Source: Talpa occidentalis (lineage: Eukaryota; Chordata; Mammalia; Eulipotyphla; Talpidae). Taken from it: a stretch of 64,000 bases of DNA. This document shows positions 46,000-57,379 of this stretch, one piece after another. Positions within the stretch are counted from its first letter, which is position 1. Every line of letters begins with the position of its first letter. The stretch covers positions 117,254,234-117,318,233 of the forward strand of contig NW_023605305.1 of NCBI RefSeq assembly GCF_014898055.3, written 5' to 3'. Made by a program: the position numbers and the translations under genes. The notes under the pieces are model-generated. The model was not told the origin of the DNA. It searched no databases and was given only the letters and a program-made list of their open reading frames with translations.

Positions 46000-47012
46000 A
46001 TGCCCGCCAACACCAGTGGCACAGCACCCCAACACATAGAACTAATTAGAAAGCAAACAACAGGGAGAAGAAAAATTATAAATAATGAAGTAATCCTACA
46101 GGAGGACACACCACAAAAAGAAATACAGCCACCAGAGCTCAACAATGACATGAAGAAACTTCTCGGTCTATCAGATAGAGAATTAGTGATCATCATGATT
46201 AAAAAGCAGAAAGAAAATGAAAAGGAAAAAATGATTTGAGACAAATAACCACTGAACTGAAGAATGAAATAGAGACCCTACGAAAGAAAAGAAAAGAAAC
46301 TCAGGAGATTAAAAGATTACTAGAGGAGATAAAGAACTCTGGGAAAAGCAATGAAAACAGAATCGATGAAATGGAAGAACGGAACAGTACTATTGAAGGT
46401 ACAGAAATAAAAAGAGCCGAAAGAGAAAAGGAGAGGGAAGTGCAAATGAAGCAGTATGAGGAGACTCTTAGACAATCATCAGGCTACATGAAGAGAGGAA
46501 ATGTAAGAGTTAAAGGTATTCCAGAAGGTGAGGAGAGAGACAAAGAAACAGAAATTATTCAAGGAGATAATTGAAGAAAACTTCCCAAGCATGAAAAAGG
46601 AGACGGATATAGATATACAAGAAGTGAGAAGAACTCTCAGTTACCACAATGAAAAGAAAACTGCAGCAAGACACCTAATAGTAAAGCTTGCAAGAGTCCA
46701 AGACAAGGAAAACATAATGAAACTGGCAAGGGGGAAGAAACAGATAACTTATAAGGGAAAACCGATCAGGTTAACTTCAGACTTCTCTGAAGAAACATTA
46801 CGGGCAAGAAGAGAATGGAGTAACATCTTCAGCAAATTTCAAGACAGCAAATGTCAACCAAGAATACTTTACCCTGCAAAGCTCTCCTTCCTCTACGAAG
46901 AAAAAATATGACCTTCCCAGACAAACAGAAACTCCAGAAATTCATCACAACTAAACCCCCACTGCAAAAAATTCTACAAGAAGTCCTAAAGCCAAAACCA
47001 ACAGAGGAATAG
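46000..47012 (+). pseudogene. L1 ORF1, second copy, frameshifted
   Basis: It aligns end to end with the intact frame at 14907-15923 but is four bases shorter. One A is lost near 46230 in the Lys/Glu-rich coiled coil, two bases near 46542 (GAAACAGAAATT for GAAACTGAGAAATT) and one G near 46908 (ATATGACC for ATATGGACC). The coiled-coil and RRM segments remain readable in separate frames. No complete protein can be made. Confidence 0.9.
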
Positions 47013-47245
47013 AGCAAGGAATAAAATCACAAAAAAGACAAACAAAATGGCAAACACAGATGCCAGCATATCAATATTAACTCTAAATGTAAATGGGTTA
47101 AACTCATCAATAAAAAGACACAGAGTAGCAGGCTGGATTAAAAAACAAAATCCAACCTGCTGTCTCCAGGAAACACATTAACCACAAAAGATAAACACAG
47201 ACTGAAAGTAGAAGGTTGGGAAACAATAGACCGACAAAGAAGGCA
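47013..47245 (+). pseudogene. L1 ORF2 start, truncated (second copy)
   Basis: ATGGCAAACACAGATGCCAG near 47047, followed by the first endonuclease codons, ending at the same junction (GACAAAGAAGGCAGGTGACTG) as at 16160. Confidence 0.8.
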
Positions 47246-48650
47246 GGTGACTGATTTTCTTTTTGCGGTGTGTCCCTTCCTGCGGGCATGCTTGGTTGTT
47301 TCTATTTTTCCTTCTTGCTGTTTGCTTTTTAATTAGTTCTATGTGTCGGGTCGTCGTGCCACTGGCGTTGGGGTGCCTCTCTCTGGATTGCGCCTTCGGG
47401 GTGTTGGACTCTGTTTACCAGTCAAGTCCAGCCCTGTTCGGCCAAAACGCCGCCGGGGTGTTGATGCCCTGGCTGTGCTGCTGGGCATCGTCTCTCACAG
47501 CCCCCGCTCCGTGTTCGCCCTGCTCTCCCGGGGAAGTAGCTAGTTGGCGATTTTGCTCCGGCCACGAGGTGGCGCCAGAGACCGCTCCTCGCAGCCTGTG
47601 CTTTCCCCGTCGTTCTCCGAGGGCCGAGGGGCGGCCTCAACCCAGTCCAGTCCTCGCGCTGCGCGCTGCGTGCACCCCGTGTTCACCGCGGGCCGCGCCT
47701 GCAGCTGTGGGTCCCGCGCCCTGAGTTCTGGCTCTAGTGCTCAGACCCAAGCCGCTGGCCGTCCCCTGCGCCGTGCCCACCGTCGCGGCGTGTCCTTGCC
47801 CTGGAGCCCACGCCCGCCCCGCAGTTCCGGAATGGGGTCTCGCGCCACACCTCGTTTCCGTGAAGCCCAATGTTGCGTGGCCCACCCCCTCGCAGAGCCT
47901 GAGGGTGTTTTGGAACCCCCGGCTGCCACCCGTCACGAAGTCGGGGATTTTGTTCTGACCACCGGGTGGCGCCGGAGAGCTTTCCTCGTGTCCCCCGAAC
48001 TGTGCTTCCTCCCCGGGGTCTCCGGGGAGCAGGGAGGGGTGGCTGTGGTGCCTCCGTGGCGTGGGGTGCTGTGTCTGCCCCTACCCTGTTGTCACGGGGA
48101 TCCCAGCCCCGAGTTTCCTGCCCGCGGGCTCAGTTCCAAGCCCCCAGGTCCAGGACGCGGGCGCTGGCCCCGTCAGTGTCCCCGAAATGGCGCCTTTGCA
48201 CCCGCTCCTGCGCCCGGGCGCTGGTTCCGATGATCCGGCGAGGGTCCGTCCCCTCGGTGTCGCCCCCGTGGCTGCCGCAGCCCCAGGTCGCGGGTGCGGG
48301 GACCGGGCGGCCCAGGCCCGCGTGCTCCCGGGCGCGCGCTTCTCCGCACGGCTCGCGCCCGCCTGGGCGCCCGGGGTCTCGGGGAGCCCTTCTCTCCTCT
48401 GATGCCCGGGCAGTTCCCCCTCCTTGGGAGTCCGCCTGGGTCCGGGGGTGCCTGCCCGGGGTGGGGGTGCCGGGCCTGCACCGGGGCCTTCCCGCCCCCG
48501 GATCTCCAGCTCGCTCTGGGCTTTGGTTTTGCGTCTCCCCTCGCTGCTGGCCGGAGGGCGCGCCGGGCGGGTTCCGAGCTTCCCTGTCGCCGGGACGGTC
48601 CCCGCAGCTTCCCGGGGCGGCCGGCCCGCGCCGCCCTCGGTCATCTCCCC
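47246..48650 (-). mobile_element. CpG-rich L1 5'UTR, minus strand (second copy)
   Basis: The duplicate of 16161-17500, still dense in CpG and G/C (for example CGCGCGCTTCTCCGC near 48330). Alignment with the plus-strand L1 5'UTR identifies it. Long frames in it, such as 47966-49021 on the plus strand, are compositional artefacts that differ between the two copies. Confidence 0.75.
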
Positions 48651-49480
48651 TCCCGATTCCCCAGGGACCTGCGCCTTTCCTCCCTGGCCGTCGTCTTCGG
48701 GGGCTCCCTTGCTCGCGCCAGGTGGATCTGGGAGCCCGGTTTCTCCTGCAGTCGCTCTGGGGTGGCCTCGGAAGTCGGGGAGTCAGCGCCTTGCGCCTCC
48801 CCCGGGAGTCTGAGGCCTCCTGCTGTGCAGGCGGTGGTTGTCCACGTGAGCTTCACCAGTGTTGGCCCATTTCTGTGAAGACTGTCATGAGACGTGCCCG
48901 GGAGCTGCGCGGAATCTGTACCTTGCTTTGGTCGGAGCCCCTTTTCTGGCGTTGGTTCTTCCAGTCCCTGAGCAGAGAGGACCTTTGCAGTTCTCGGTCT
49001 TCTCTTCTCGGTGCTTTGTAGTTTTCCTTGGCGCGATCTTGCACCCCCTTTGTTAGGCTCATTTCCAGGTATTTAATTTGCGTGTGCACATTTGCACATG
49101 GAATGGTTTTCCTGATCTCTCTCTCTTAACATTGATTTGTTTGCATATAGTAAGGCTGCTGATTTTGGGTATCGATTTTGTAATCTGGAACTTCACTAAA
49201 CACGTGCATTGTTTTAGTTTTCTGTGGATTTTTCGAAGACTCTACATAGTATCCTGTCACCTGAATAGGATGATAGTTTCACTTCTTTCCTACTTGGGTT
49301 CCTTTGATAGCTCTCTCTTGCCTAATTGCCTTTGATATCACCCCAAACTTCTTGGGTCTTATGCCCCCCAACCTTACCCCCCTTTTTTTCTCTCTCTTTG
49401 GGAAATCTTGTATGGACAAATATTGAAGCTGCCTGATTATTTTCTCAGCTGATGGTTTGACTGACTGTCCCATCTAAGGC
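48650..49480 (-). mobile_element. Old L1 ORF2 with GC-to-AT gradient
   Basis: Reverse-complement L1 RT-domain text throughout. The left part (48700-49020) is strongly GC-shifted. The right part (49030-49480: GTTTGCATATAGTAAGGCTGCTG; GATGATAGTTTCACTTCTTTCC) has normal AT-rich L1 composition. Bases 49030-49490 are deleted in the first copy at 17953. Confidence 0.7.
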
Positions 49481-50433
49481 TTCCTTATTTCTCTTAAACT
49501 TTTTAAAAATTAAAAATTTTATTTTTCTTCTCTTCATAGTGTACAATTTATGCCTCTTACCAGTGACAACAAATTATTTCATCTTTGTTCCCTTGTATAT
49601 TATCATATTTTCACTTTGAAGCATTTTTTCCAATGTGGACTTCATGTTGATTCTTTCTTACAGCTGCCATTGTTTACTTGCCGTGATACCATGTTTTTGT
49701 TGTGTAATTTATCCATTTGATTACGAGCATATTGTTCATAGTTGCTTCAATTCCTTCTGTGATAATTGCAGTTTTGTATGCTATCTGACTGTGCTTCTAA
49801 TGCTAATGACCACCTTTGTAATTTTCTGTTACATGAGAGCAAAGGCCTTCATTGGGCCCTTTTAATTGTGTGGTCTTGAGCCTATTATCTTAGGAATAAA
49901 TTTCAGGCATTCATAGGCTGTGTGTCCCCAAGAGTGACCTCCAAATTACGTTTTCCCTTCCCATTCCTGAGGTGAGTGAGCAAAGTGTGTTGAGCTGTTG
50001 TTGGGGAAACATCCTTCTGGGCTAAGGCTCAGGTGAAGATTATTCTCCCAGAGTGTTTGCCTTTGCTTCAAAGAGAATGCTCTGTGCTCTTTCACACAGG
50101 CAGGAGGGAACCTTTCATCCCTCTTCATCTTGAGGACCTGGTGTGGCTCCTGGCCCCTGTCCAAATGAATGAGGTTCCCTCCACCAGCCACGCACCTTCC
50201 TTGCCAAGACTGCAGTCACAGGGCTTTTCCCTTTCCGTTGGCTCACCTTCACCTTGCAGCATTTCCACCTCAGCTTGTGTGAATGGCCAAAAACCTGTGA
50301 AAGTATTTCTACAACATTACAAATTAAAATGTGTAACATTTTTTTGATAGATAGTTTATTTTGAAACAGCTGGCGACAAGTTGATGTATCTTTGGTTTGA
50401 AATTGATATTTGCTCCAGTTGAGCACACATCAC

Positions 50434-50703
50434 TCACCCAGGTGTATTCCCTGAGGCAGAGGCTGCACATACATGGGAGAGAGCTGTAATCAGTGCTTTG
50501 GGGTCATGAAGGATGGGGAGATAATTGCTACACATTTGCCTCAGGGACCGAGTGCATTTGGGGACAGTGTCTCTGATGGCTGAGTGTGCAACAACACATT
50601 GACCCTGGGCTTTTGAAGCATTGGCTTCAAGGTATTTATCCTCTCGTTTGGGCAGGCCTTGTGATTCTGATCCTGGAAGAAGTTTGAAATGTATCAACAA
50701 CAC
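50434..50703 (-). other. Unidentified antisense open frame, Y3 copy
   Basis: The counterpart of 18912-19265, with near-identical central text (KREDKYLEANASKAQGQC) and end (SHVCAASASGNTPG). It is open over 89 codons. Its nature is unknown. Confidence 0.25.
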
Positions 50704-51388
50704 TTCATAAGCAGCATTGATTTTGTTCTTGTGAGTAAGTAGGAGTGTTTTTCTCTGGAAATGTGTGAAGAGGTGTGTTGTGCTTCAAGCTGATTAATAT
50801 AGGATGCTCTCTCCTAGTGTGTATAATGGGAAACCTCAGAAAAACCCATCTATTAAATTTATTTGCACATCTATAAAGTATTCACATTTTATTCCTTCAG
50901 CATAAGCAGTTTAGTTTATTTAAAATGGTAATTTTTGTACTAATATTATCTAGAAAGGGAATTTCTGATTGAAGGTTGATAATCTGGTGACATTTTATTT
51001 TCAAAGAGGCACAATATGCTAACTCCAGGGTCAGGGAAGCAGTCAATTTTATGTAAGAAAGACTGAACCTGTTCATATCAGCTGTCTCTCTCATAGTTCA
51101 GTCTTAACCTGAAAGACATTTTGAACACTGGAGGGACTTGACGTGTTGCACTTAAGTAAAATTATATGAGCTTTCCCCCTGATATTCTCTAAACACACAC
51201 TATTTTTTGATTGAATTGTTACTCACCTGCCTCAGTTAAAAGAGATCATTTTCAGGATGTAATTGAGTTCACTACCAATTAATTTTTCTCATTGGCAGTA
51301 TTTCATGGGACTCTGTACACATGCACACATACATAGATGCATCTATATCTGCCTCTGTGTGTTCCTCTTTTAATGTGTACCATATTTT

Positions 51389-51659
51389 TTTTTGTTTAAG
51401 ATTTATTTATTTTTATACAAGAGCTGGGGTACAGGCCAGAGGCATGGGAGGGTGATAGGATTCACCAGAGACAGAGCGGGGAGCAGAACAGGCAGAAGGA
51501 CTAAAAGCACTGCTGAGGGGAGCAGCAGGCGAGAGACAGGAGAGGTCTGCCGTGCCATGTGGGCATCTCCCTGGCTGGCCAGGAATCGAACCTACGCCGC
51601 AGAGGCTACGGACAGCTTCACAGGGCTGCGATCAACCCACTGCGCCACCAGGGAGGCCC
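51389..51659 (-). mobile_element. tRNA-derived SINE, minus strand (Y3 only)
   Basis: A full-length family member with target duplication ATGTGTACCATATTTT / ATGTGGACCATATTTT (51373-51388, 51660-51675). Y2 shows the empty site near 33812-33835. Its head reads AGGAATCGAACCTACGCC and CTGCGCCACCAGGGAGGCCC. Confidence 0.92.
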
Positions 51660-52749
51660 ATGTGGACCATATTTTAAGTAAACATCAAAATACAAACTTG
51701 CATGACGTATTTTACCACTTTGCATTGATGGGCCTCGTATACATTAATCAGGAACCTCCTTTGGAAATAATCTGTTGGTGTTTTGGAGGCCAATAAAGTG
51801 TATTTAGAAAAAGCGGCATGTTAAGTTCCTTATAAAGTTCATCTTAATACATCGGTACAAAATTAATTTATCAAATGGAATCATTCCTTAGCTCTCTCTG
51901 GAGGCTGAGAAGCTAGTGACTGCCCTGTGTTCTTAGAAATAAGGAAAATTTCAGGCTCCATGAATGTCTTTGTGGGGTGGCAGACTGTACGGTTCTCTTT
52001 TAATTCTCACTGTATGCTGTTCATTTCCCTGGGAATGGAAAGGCTGAGGAAAGAGGTGAATTTTGTATGTGGTGTGGTAATGAAGGGCCTTGGAACAACC
52101 CCCACTTTGTCTGGCGTATTTAATCTCTAAAAGGTATTTAATTTTAAAACACCTTGCATACCCTTATTTATTGAAATAGAATACATGCTATTTTATGTAA
52201 AATAATGTCAAATCTGCCAAATTCTGTGTGGGGATTGTGGGTTGTTCATGTATAGATTCCCCAACTTAGTCCACACGATTGCACACCGCTACCTCCATTT
52301 CATCTCTCTGTGGACGCTGCGTATGTGGGCAGGGACAGCAGGTGTCATTCCTGTCCTGTGTGTTAGAGTTTTGTGAATTCAGTTATGTGGCACCTCACGA
52401 GGGGCTTTGGATATTGTTGAACAGCACTGATGCCACCTGCAATAGCGGCTTTCAGCACTCGGTGATACAATGACATTATTTTAATATGAAGCTTTTTTTA
52501 TTTTCTATTACTTAAAGTATATGAAAGTTCCCTATTTTACATCCTTTTTGAGAGGAAATGTAGCTAGTCAATATAACAACCTAATATTTTCATTTAACAC
52601 AGAATTGAAGCCCAAATTAATCTCAGGAAAGTGCTTTCTCCTGTCCTGGTCACTTCAGAAGTTCCTTTAAGTTCATGTTTGAACAAGACATGAAAGAAAG
52701 AAAATAAAGGGGAAAGGAAATACAAGGAGAAAGGAAAATAAAGGAGAAA

Positions 52750-52945
52750 GGGTCTTCTATCCTTTTCGTTGCTGCTGTGCCCCCATTGCTTCCCGCACAG
52801 AAGCACATTTACCACTCTCAGTCTGCTCCTGTCAGGTATGTGTTTCTGCCAACTGCTGATCACTGGATGCTCTTCCTTTCCAGAGTCACTGTGTCCTGGT
52901 CTGCACGCTTTAGTCCTCTGTACTCTCCCCCCAGGAAGCTTGCTT
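52750..52945 (+). promoter_or_regulatory. Conserved block upstream of OR (Y3)
   Basis: The Y3 copy of the shared block. Here CTGTCAGGTATGTG (donor GT at 52836-52837) is a canonical 5' splice-site match, in contrast to the GC-type version in Y1 and Y2. With the acceptor at 53675-53676 it would define an intron of about 840 bases holding a SINE. This is inference only. Confidence 0.35.
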
Positions 52946-52974
52946 GATTGAGTAGATCTGTAAGACTCAATATA

Positions 52975-53254
52975 TATATATATGTATTTTTTTTTAAAGA
53001 TTTATTTTATTTATACAAGAGCTGGGGTGCAGGCCAGAAGCATGGGAGGGTGAGAGGATTCACCAGAGACAGAGCTGGTAGCAGAACAGGCAGACAGACC
53101 ACAAGCACTGCTGAGGGGAGCAGTGGGCGAGACAGGAGAGGTCTGCAGCGCCATGTGGGTCTCTCCCTGCCTGGATGGGAATCAAACCTGCACTGCAGAA
53201 GCTGCAGACAGCTTCACAGCGCTGGGCTCAACCCAAGGCACCACCAGGGAGGCC
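52975..53254 (-). mobile_element. tRNA-derived SINE, minus strand (Y3 only)
   Basis: Full-length copy between CTGTAAGACTCAATATA (52958-52974) and CTGTAAGACTCAGTATA (53255-53271). Y1 (near 26964) and Y2 (near 35089) have the empty site. The left side includes a short TA run. Confidence 0.92.
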
Positions 53255-53674
53255 CTGTAAGACTCAGTATAACTGTGCAGCTTCAAGCAAAAGTCCTATT
53301 AAATTACATGTTTGTAAAATGAATCTGCAGAGAAAAAAATTATTTCCTTTTACCAACATGTGAGATTTCTGGAGTTAATTGGAAGTCATGTGGAAAAGAA
53401 TTTATAATTACTAGGTTGCCTTTATTCTGACCCCGAAGTCTCATCTACTTTGTTCGTACATGGTCTGTCCTGTGGATAAGACAGAGGTCTAAACACCTGA
53501 TCCAAACAAAGCACACAAGACTGTTCCATGTGTGGAAGAGTCTTCTGTTGTCTCTAAGATTCTTAGTAAAGGCACATGTATTATTTTCCTGAAACAAAAA
53601 GATGATAGGTTTGGAAATAGTGGACTTGAGATATTGGAAAGCAATGTATGATTTGATTTGGCATATTTCATTAT

Positions 53675-53676
53675 AG
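53675..53676 (+). promoter_or_regulatory. Candidate 3' splice site before OR (Y3)
   Basis: The AG of TTTGGCATATTTCATTATAG, 56 bases before the ATG, in the same aligned position as in the other units. Confidence 0.35.
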
Positions 53677-53732
53677 ACTAAACAAAATGCTTTTGAGAAA
53701 AATCTCCAAATATACCAAATAGGAGCACGAGC

Positions 53733-54659
53733 ATGGCATGGCTGAGCAACCAGACCTCAGGCAGTGATTTCGTCCTCTTGGATCTGTTCCACGGCACTCC
53801 GGTGCCCTGGGTACTGTTCACACTCACGGTGCTGGATCTCCTGGTGGCCCTGTTCGGCAACACCATAATAATAATCCTCATCTGGGCCGACCCTCTTCTC
53901 CACACCCCCATGTACTTTCTGCTCAGCCAGCTGTCCCTCATGGATCTCCTCTATATCTGCACAGTTGTCCCCAAAATGGCGGTGGTCTTTCTGTCTGGGG
54001 ACCACCGCATCTCCTTCATTGGGTGTAGCTTCCAGATGTTTCTGTTCACCACACTTGCTGGCTCAGAGTTCCTTCTGCTGGCGGTCATGGCTTATGACCG
54101 CTACGTGGCCATCTGCCAGCCTCTGCGCTACCCCATCCTCATGCGTCCCAGGGTCTGTGTGCTCCTGGTGCTTGTGACCTGGCTGAGTGCTGTGCTCAAT
54201 TCCTTGATCCATGTGGTCTATACTCTGACACTCCCTTACTGCGCCTCCCGGGAAATCCATCATTTCTTCTGTGAGATCCCAGCACTCCTCAAAGTGGCCT
54301 GTGCTGACACTTCCCAATACGAAAAGGGGATTTATTTTAGTGCTGTGATTTTTTACATCCCTCCCATCTTAGGCATTCTGTGCTCCTATGGAAAGATACT
54401 GTCCACTGTACTGGGCATGGGATCAGGCCAGGCTCTTAGGAAAACCTTGGCTACTTGCTCTTCTCACATGAGTGTGGTGTTGCTCTTCTATGGGGCTGCC
54501 ATCACCAAGTACCTTGTGCCAAAGTCCTACCACTCCCCGAAACAGGAAGAAGTGGTCTCTGTGTTCTACACCATCATAACGCCCATGCTCAACCCCCTCA
54601 TCTACAGCCTGCGGAACAAGGACGTCACTAGAGCTTTCAGGAAGGTTTTCAGAGTGTGA
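53733..54659 (+). CDS. Olfactory receptor, family 2 (OR2T-like), intact, unit Y3
   Basis: A 308-residue odorant receptor with a full set of class features: NQTSGSD glycosylation site, [90 protein letters not shown] and PMLNPLIYSLRNKDVTRAF. The N-terminus MAWLSN is shared by the group. It resembles the X1 receptor in helices 3 and 5 and the other Y receptors at its C-terminus (TRAFRKVFRV), which hints at gene conversion between inverted paralogues. AATAAA at 54812 could be its polyadenylation signal. No disabling change is seen. Confidence 0.96.
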   Translation: MAWLSNQTSGSDFVLLDLFHGTPVPWVLFTLTVLDLLVALFGNTIIIILIWADPLLHTPMYFLLSQLSLMDLLYICTVVPKMAVVFLSGDHRISFIGCSFQMFLFTTLAGSEFLLLAVMAYDRYVAICQPLRYPILMRPRVCVLLVLVTWLSAVLNSLIHVVYTLTLPYCASREIHHFFCEIPALLKVACADTSQYEKGIYFSAVIFYIPPILGILCSYGKILSTVLGMGSGQALRKTLATCSSHMSVVLLFYGAAITKYLVPKSYHSPKQEEVVSVFYTIITPMLNPLIYSLRNKDVTRAFRKVFRV

Positions 54660-55400
54660 GGTACTGGAGTTTGCTGTGTCTACTGTAAACCCATAATAGC
54701 GTTGCCATTTGCTTTCCAAGGGACTAGAAGATGTATTTATACTCTTTACATTGAGCTGTAGAAAACAATTATGTTGAGAAATTGAGGACAAAATCATGTA
54801 ATTGTGTACTGAATAAAATGTAATATCATTTAAAAACATTTATCATGTATACCTTCTGTAGTCAATGATGACATATATTGGAATCTTGATAACTCATTGG
54901 CCGTTACAATGTATTTCTTCTTTGTAATTGTCTTATTTATTGTATTTTCAAAATGCGTGTGTTCAGAAACATGAACCGTGATGCCTGTAAGCAGTTGCCT
55001 GTACTGAGCGTGTAGATGTATCGTCACAGTGATGGATATTCTGAAGTATTTATTCTTTCTAGATTTATAGACATTTCCCCAAACGATGCTTTCTCTCAAA
55101 CCTGGCTTGGAAATTTAGAGTGAAACTGTTGCTCTATTATATGTGTTGGTGTACATTGTTTAATGCCTGGAATGTTTATTTTCCAGACCTAAACTCTAAA
55201 CTGACACAATATATCACATGACTTTAGGATGTGACATGTAGACACTCAACTACATGTTGAAATGACCACCATGCAGTCACCATCCCACCCATGCAGACTT
55301 AACTGTTAGGATGTAGCCTCTTGACCTCATCTGTTTCACACTCTTCAACCCCCACTTCCATCTGGTCACCCCCCTTTTTCTCTCTGTCTACTTTTGTTTT
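54660..55400. other. OR 3' flank, no gene seen
   Basis: AT-rich 3' flank collinear with the other Y units. Nothing else is recognised. Confidence 0.6.
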
Positions 55401-55570
55401 CTTTGTCAATTTCCTTTAAATGAACTCATGGGTATTTGTCTTTTCCTGCTTACCCATTTCTTGGCATTTTTCTTTCCAGGCTCACCCGTGCTGTCACATA
55501 GGATGACACTCAGCTTTTTTAATAAAATGTTTGAAGGTTTTCCTCTATATTGGTACCATCCTACCTACAC

Positions 55571-55602
55571 GCACACACACACACACACACACCCACACAC
55601 AC
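55571..55602. repeat. (CA)n microsatellite, interrupted
   Basis: A CA run with one CC interruption. Y1 and Y2 have short CA-rich stretches at the same site (near 29152 and 37425). Confidence 0.9.
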
Positions 55603-55659
55603 TCACCCCGTCCCCTGTCCATTCATGCATCACTGGAATCTTAGTCTACTCCCCGTGTA

Positions 55660-56550
55660 GTGATGGTGTCATTGATTCTGGAACCAGCCACCTCAGTGAC
55701 TGGAGCGGCAGCAGCGAGGCTGGTCTCTCCTCCTGCTGCTCCAGCACAAGCCAGTCCTGGCTGTGGCTCCTCAGGGCCCAGCAACTGCCCTTTTGTGGGT
55801 ATTTCCTGGCTTGTGGGGTGGGCCAGTCAGGTGTGAGCTGTGAGCTGTGAGCTGACTGTGTGCTAAATGGTCCAGTAGCCACAAGATCGAAAAATGGTCC
55901 AATCAGACTTGTGGGTGGTGCCCCCTGAGAAAGGACAGAAGCAGGGTTGGCGGGGGCTGTAGTGTGATGGTTCTAGGCTGAGGAAAGGAGCACCAGAAGC
56001 TGCAGAGGAGAGAAGAGAAGAATCCAGCAGGGACCTTGGAGGAGGGAAGAGAAGCCGAAGACCTTTGCAGAGACGGGGCCTCGGGCCTTTGTCTCCATGA
56101 CCTGAAGGGAGCACCAAAGGCCCCGGGTGGGGCTGGTGTGTCAATGAGCTGTTTGTCTTTGGCGTCATCCAAACTCTCACAGAGAACTGTGGACACTGGG
56201 TGTCTCTGACACCGCCTCTGGGCGTGTCACAGGCAGAGTGTGTAGCTGTCCCACGGTTGCAGGCCGCAGGTGTCTTCTGTGTTACACCTGCGTTTGGGTG
56301 AAACATTCTTCAGCACATCCAGGAGGCGTGGCGTGGGACACGCGGGTCTCTGAAGCACACTGGGTGCAGATATGATTTGCAGTAAGAGCGTGTTGTGCAT
56401 GAGCTCCCAGAGAGGAATTTCAGTAACAACAATACTCTCCGTCTCGTTCTATTGCAGGGAGGCGCGTTTATCTAGGGAAATTAAAGTCTGTTTAAATTTT
56501 AGCCTGTCAAACTCTTCATTTTAGGAGCTGGTGTTCGGCAACTCCTGTGC
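55660..56550. other. GC-rich single-copy stretch, unidentified
   Basis: Begins where Y3 homology ends. It contains a short tandem (TGTGAGC repeated near 55834-55855) and a CCAATCAGA word at 55898. Frames such as 55863-56306 minus and 55428-55850 plus show no family features. It could be an old LTR, a DNA element or unique sequence; I cannot decide. Confidence 0.4.
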
Positions 56551-56554
56551 TTAG

Positions 56555-56735
56555 ATTTTTAAAAAAAGATGTATTTATTTATGCATACGAGAACTGGGGT
56601 ACAGGCCAGAGGTGTAGAGGGTGAGAGGACTCCCCAGAGACAGAGTGGGGAGCAGAAAGGCAGATGACCGAAATCCACTGCTGAGGGGAGCAGCGGGCGA
56701 GGCAGGAGAGGTCTGCTGCGCCCTGTGGGTCAGCT
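56555..56735 (-). mobile_element. SINE, minus strand, head missing
   Basis: Tail AAAAAAAGATGTATTTATTTATG and body up to GGTCTGCTGCGCCCTGTGGGTCAGCTCC match the family. The tRNA-like head is absent and replaced by unrelated sequence after about 56735, so the copy is 5'-truncated. Confidence 0.8.
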
Positions 56736-56929
56736 CCATTTCGCTTCAGGGTAAATCTGTCTCCCGATCTAGATCTAGAACTTTCCGGTCCTGGTTATCA
56801 TCACTCTTCTGTTATTTTCCCTGGGCATCATGTGAGAAAGACAGTTAGGGTGTGCTATGGATTGACAACAGGAGAGGACGTGTGTTGTGGTAACAAGCGG
56901 TCCACGAAGATGAGGTGCGTGTGCGCCAA

Positions 56930-57350
56930 GCTCCTGAGATTCCGCGTGGCCCGAGTCAGAAGAGGGGGAGGGAACAGGCCACTGTGAGCAAGGAGGGTGA
57001 AACAGTCATCACTCAACAGTCTCCCGCCAAGCAGGAGCCAGGGCCCGAGGGCTCGACAAGTGAGCTCCCGCGGGCCTGCGGAGATGAGCTAATACTTCCA
57101 TCTCTCACACATTTTGAAAACCGAGGAGGAGCGAGCGCCCCCAGACCCGTTTTGTGAGGCCCACATTACTCGGAGACCAGAAGCGGACAAGGACGTCCCG
57201 AAGAGGACTCTGGGCCTTCCCTGGGGAGACAGATGTGATAAACCCTCCACGAAGCCGTGGCAAACTGACATCAGGGGGTCGTGGCCAGCCGCCGGTGGGC
57301 TTTTTCGGGGGCCAGGCTCGGGCCACAGCTCAGATCGCCCAGGGGACTGA
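56930..57350 (+). mobile_element. GC-shifted L1 ORF2 (RT region), plus strand
   Basis: Aligned by eye with L1 ORF2: CAGTCATCACTCAACAGTCTCCC corresponds to the KNLP.KKSPGPDG region, GAGCTAATACTTCCATCTCTCAC follows, and TTTGTGAGGCCCACATTACTCGG.GACCAGAAGCGGACAAGGACG matches the usual YEA.ITLIPKP.KD text. Most differences from ordinary L1 are A/T to G/C. No frame is preserved. Confidence 0.6.
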
Positions 57351-57379
57351 CCCCTTCCCGGAGAGGAACGACAGAAACC

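Larger units (their letters stand above)
49480..55660 (+). repeat. Duplicon unit Y3 (intact OR)
   Basis: The most complete Y unit. It includes 51210-52075, absent from Y1, and two SINEs of its own. It ends in the shared old L1 3' region and a CA microsatellite. Confidence 0.85.

Noticed and set aside
47966..49021. A 351-codon plus-strand frame
   Set aside because: Same L1-derived GC-rich tract in the second copy. The frame runs from 5'UTR into antisense ORF2 sequence and differs from the first copy by shifts.
55660..56350. Endogenous retrovirus LTR
   Set aside because: A CCAAT word and GC richness alone are not enough; no paired LTR, primer-binding site or retroviral frame was seen.
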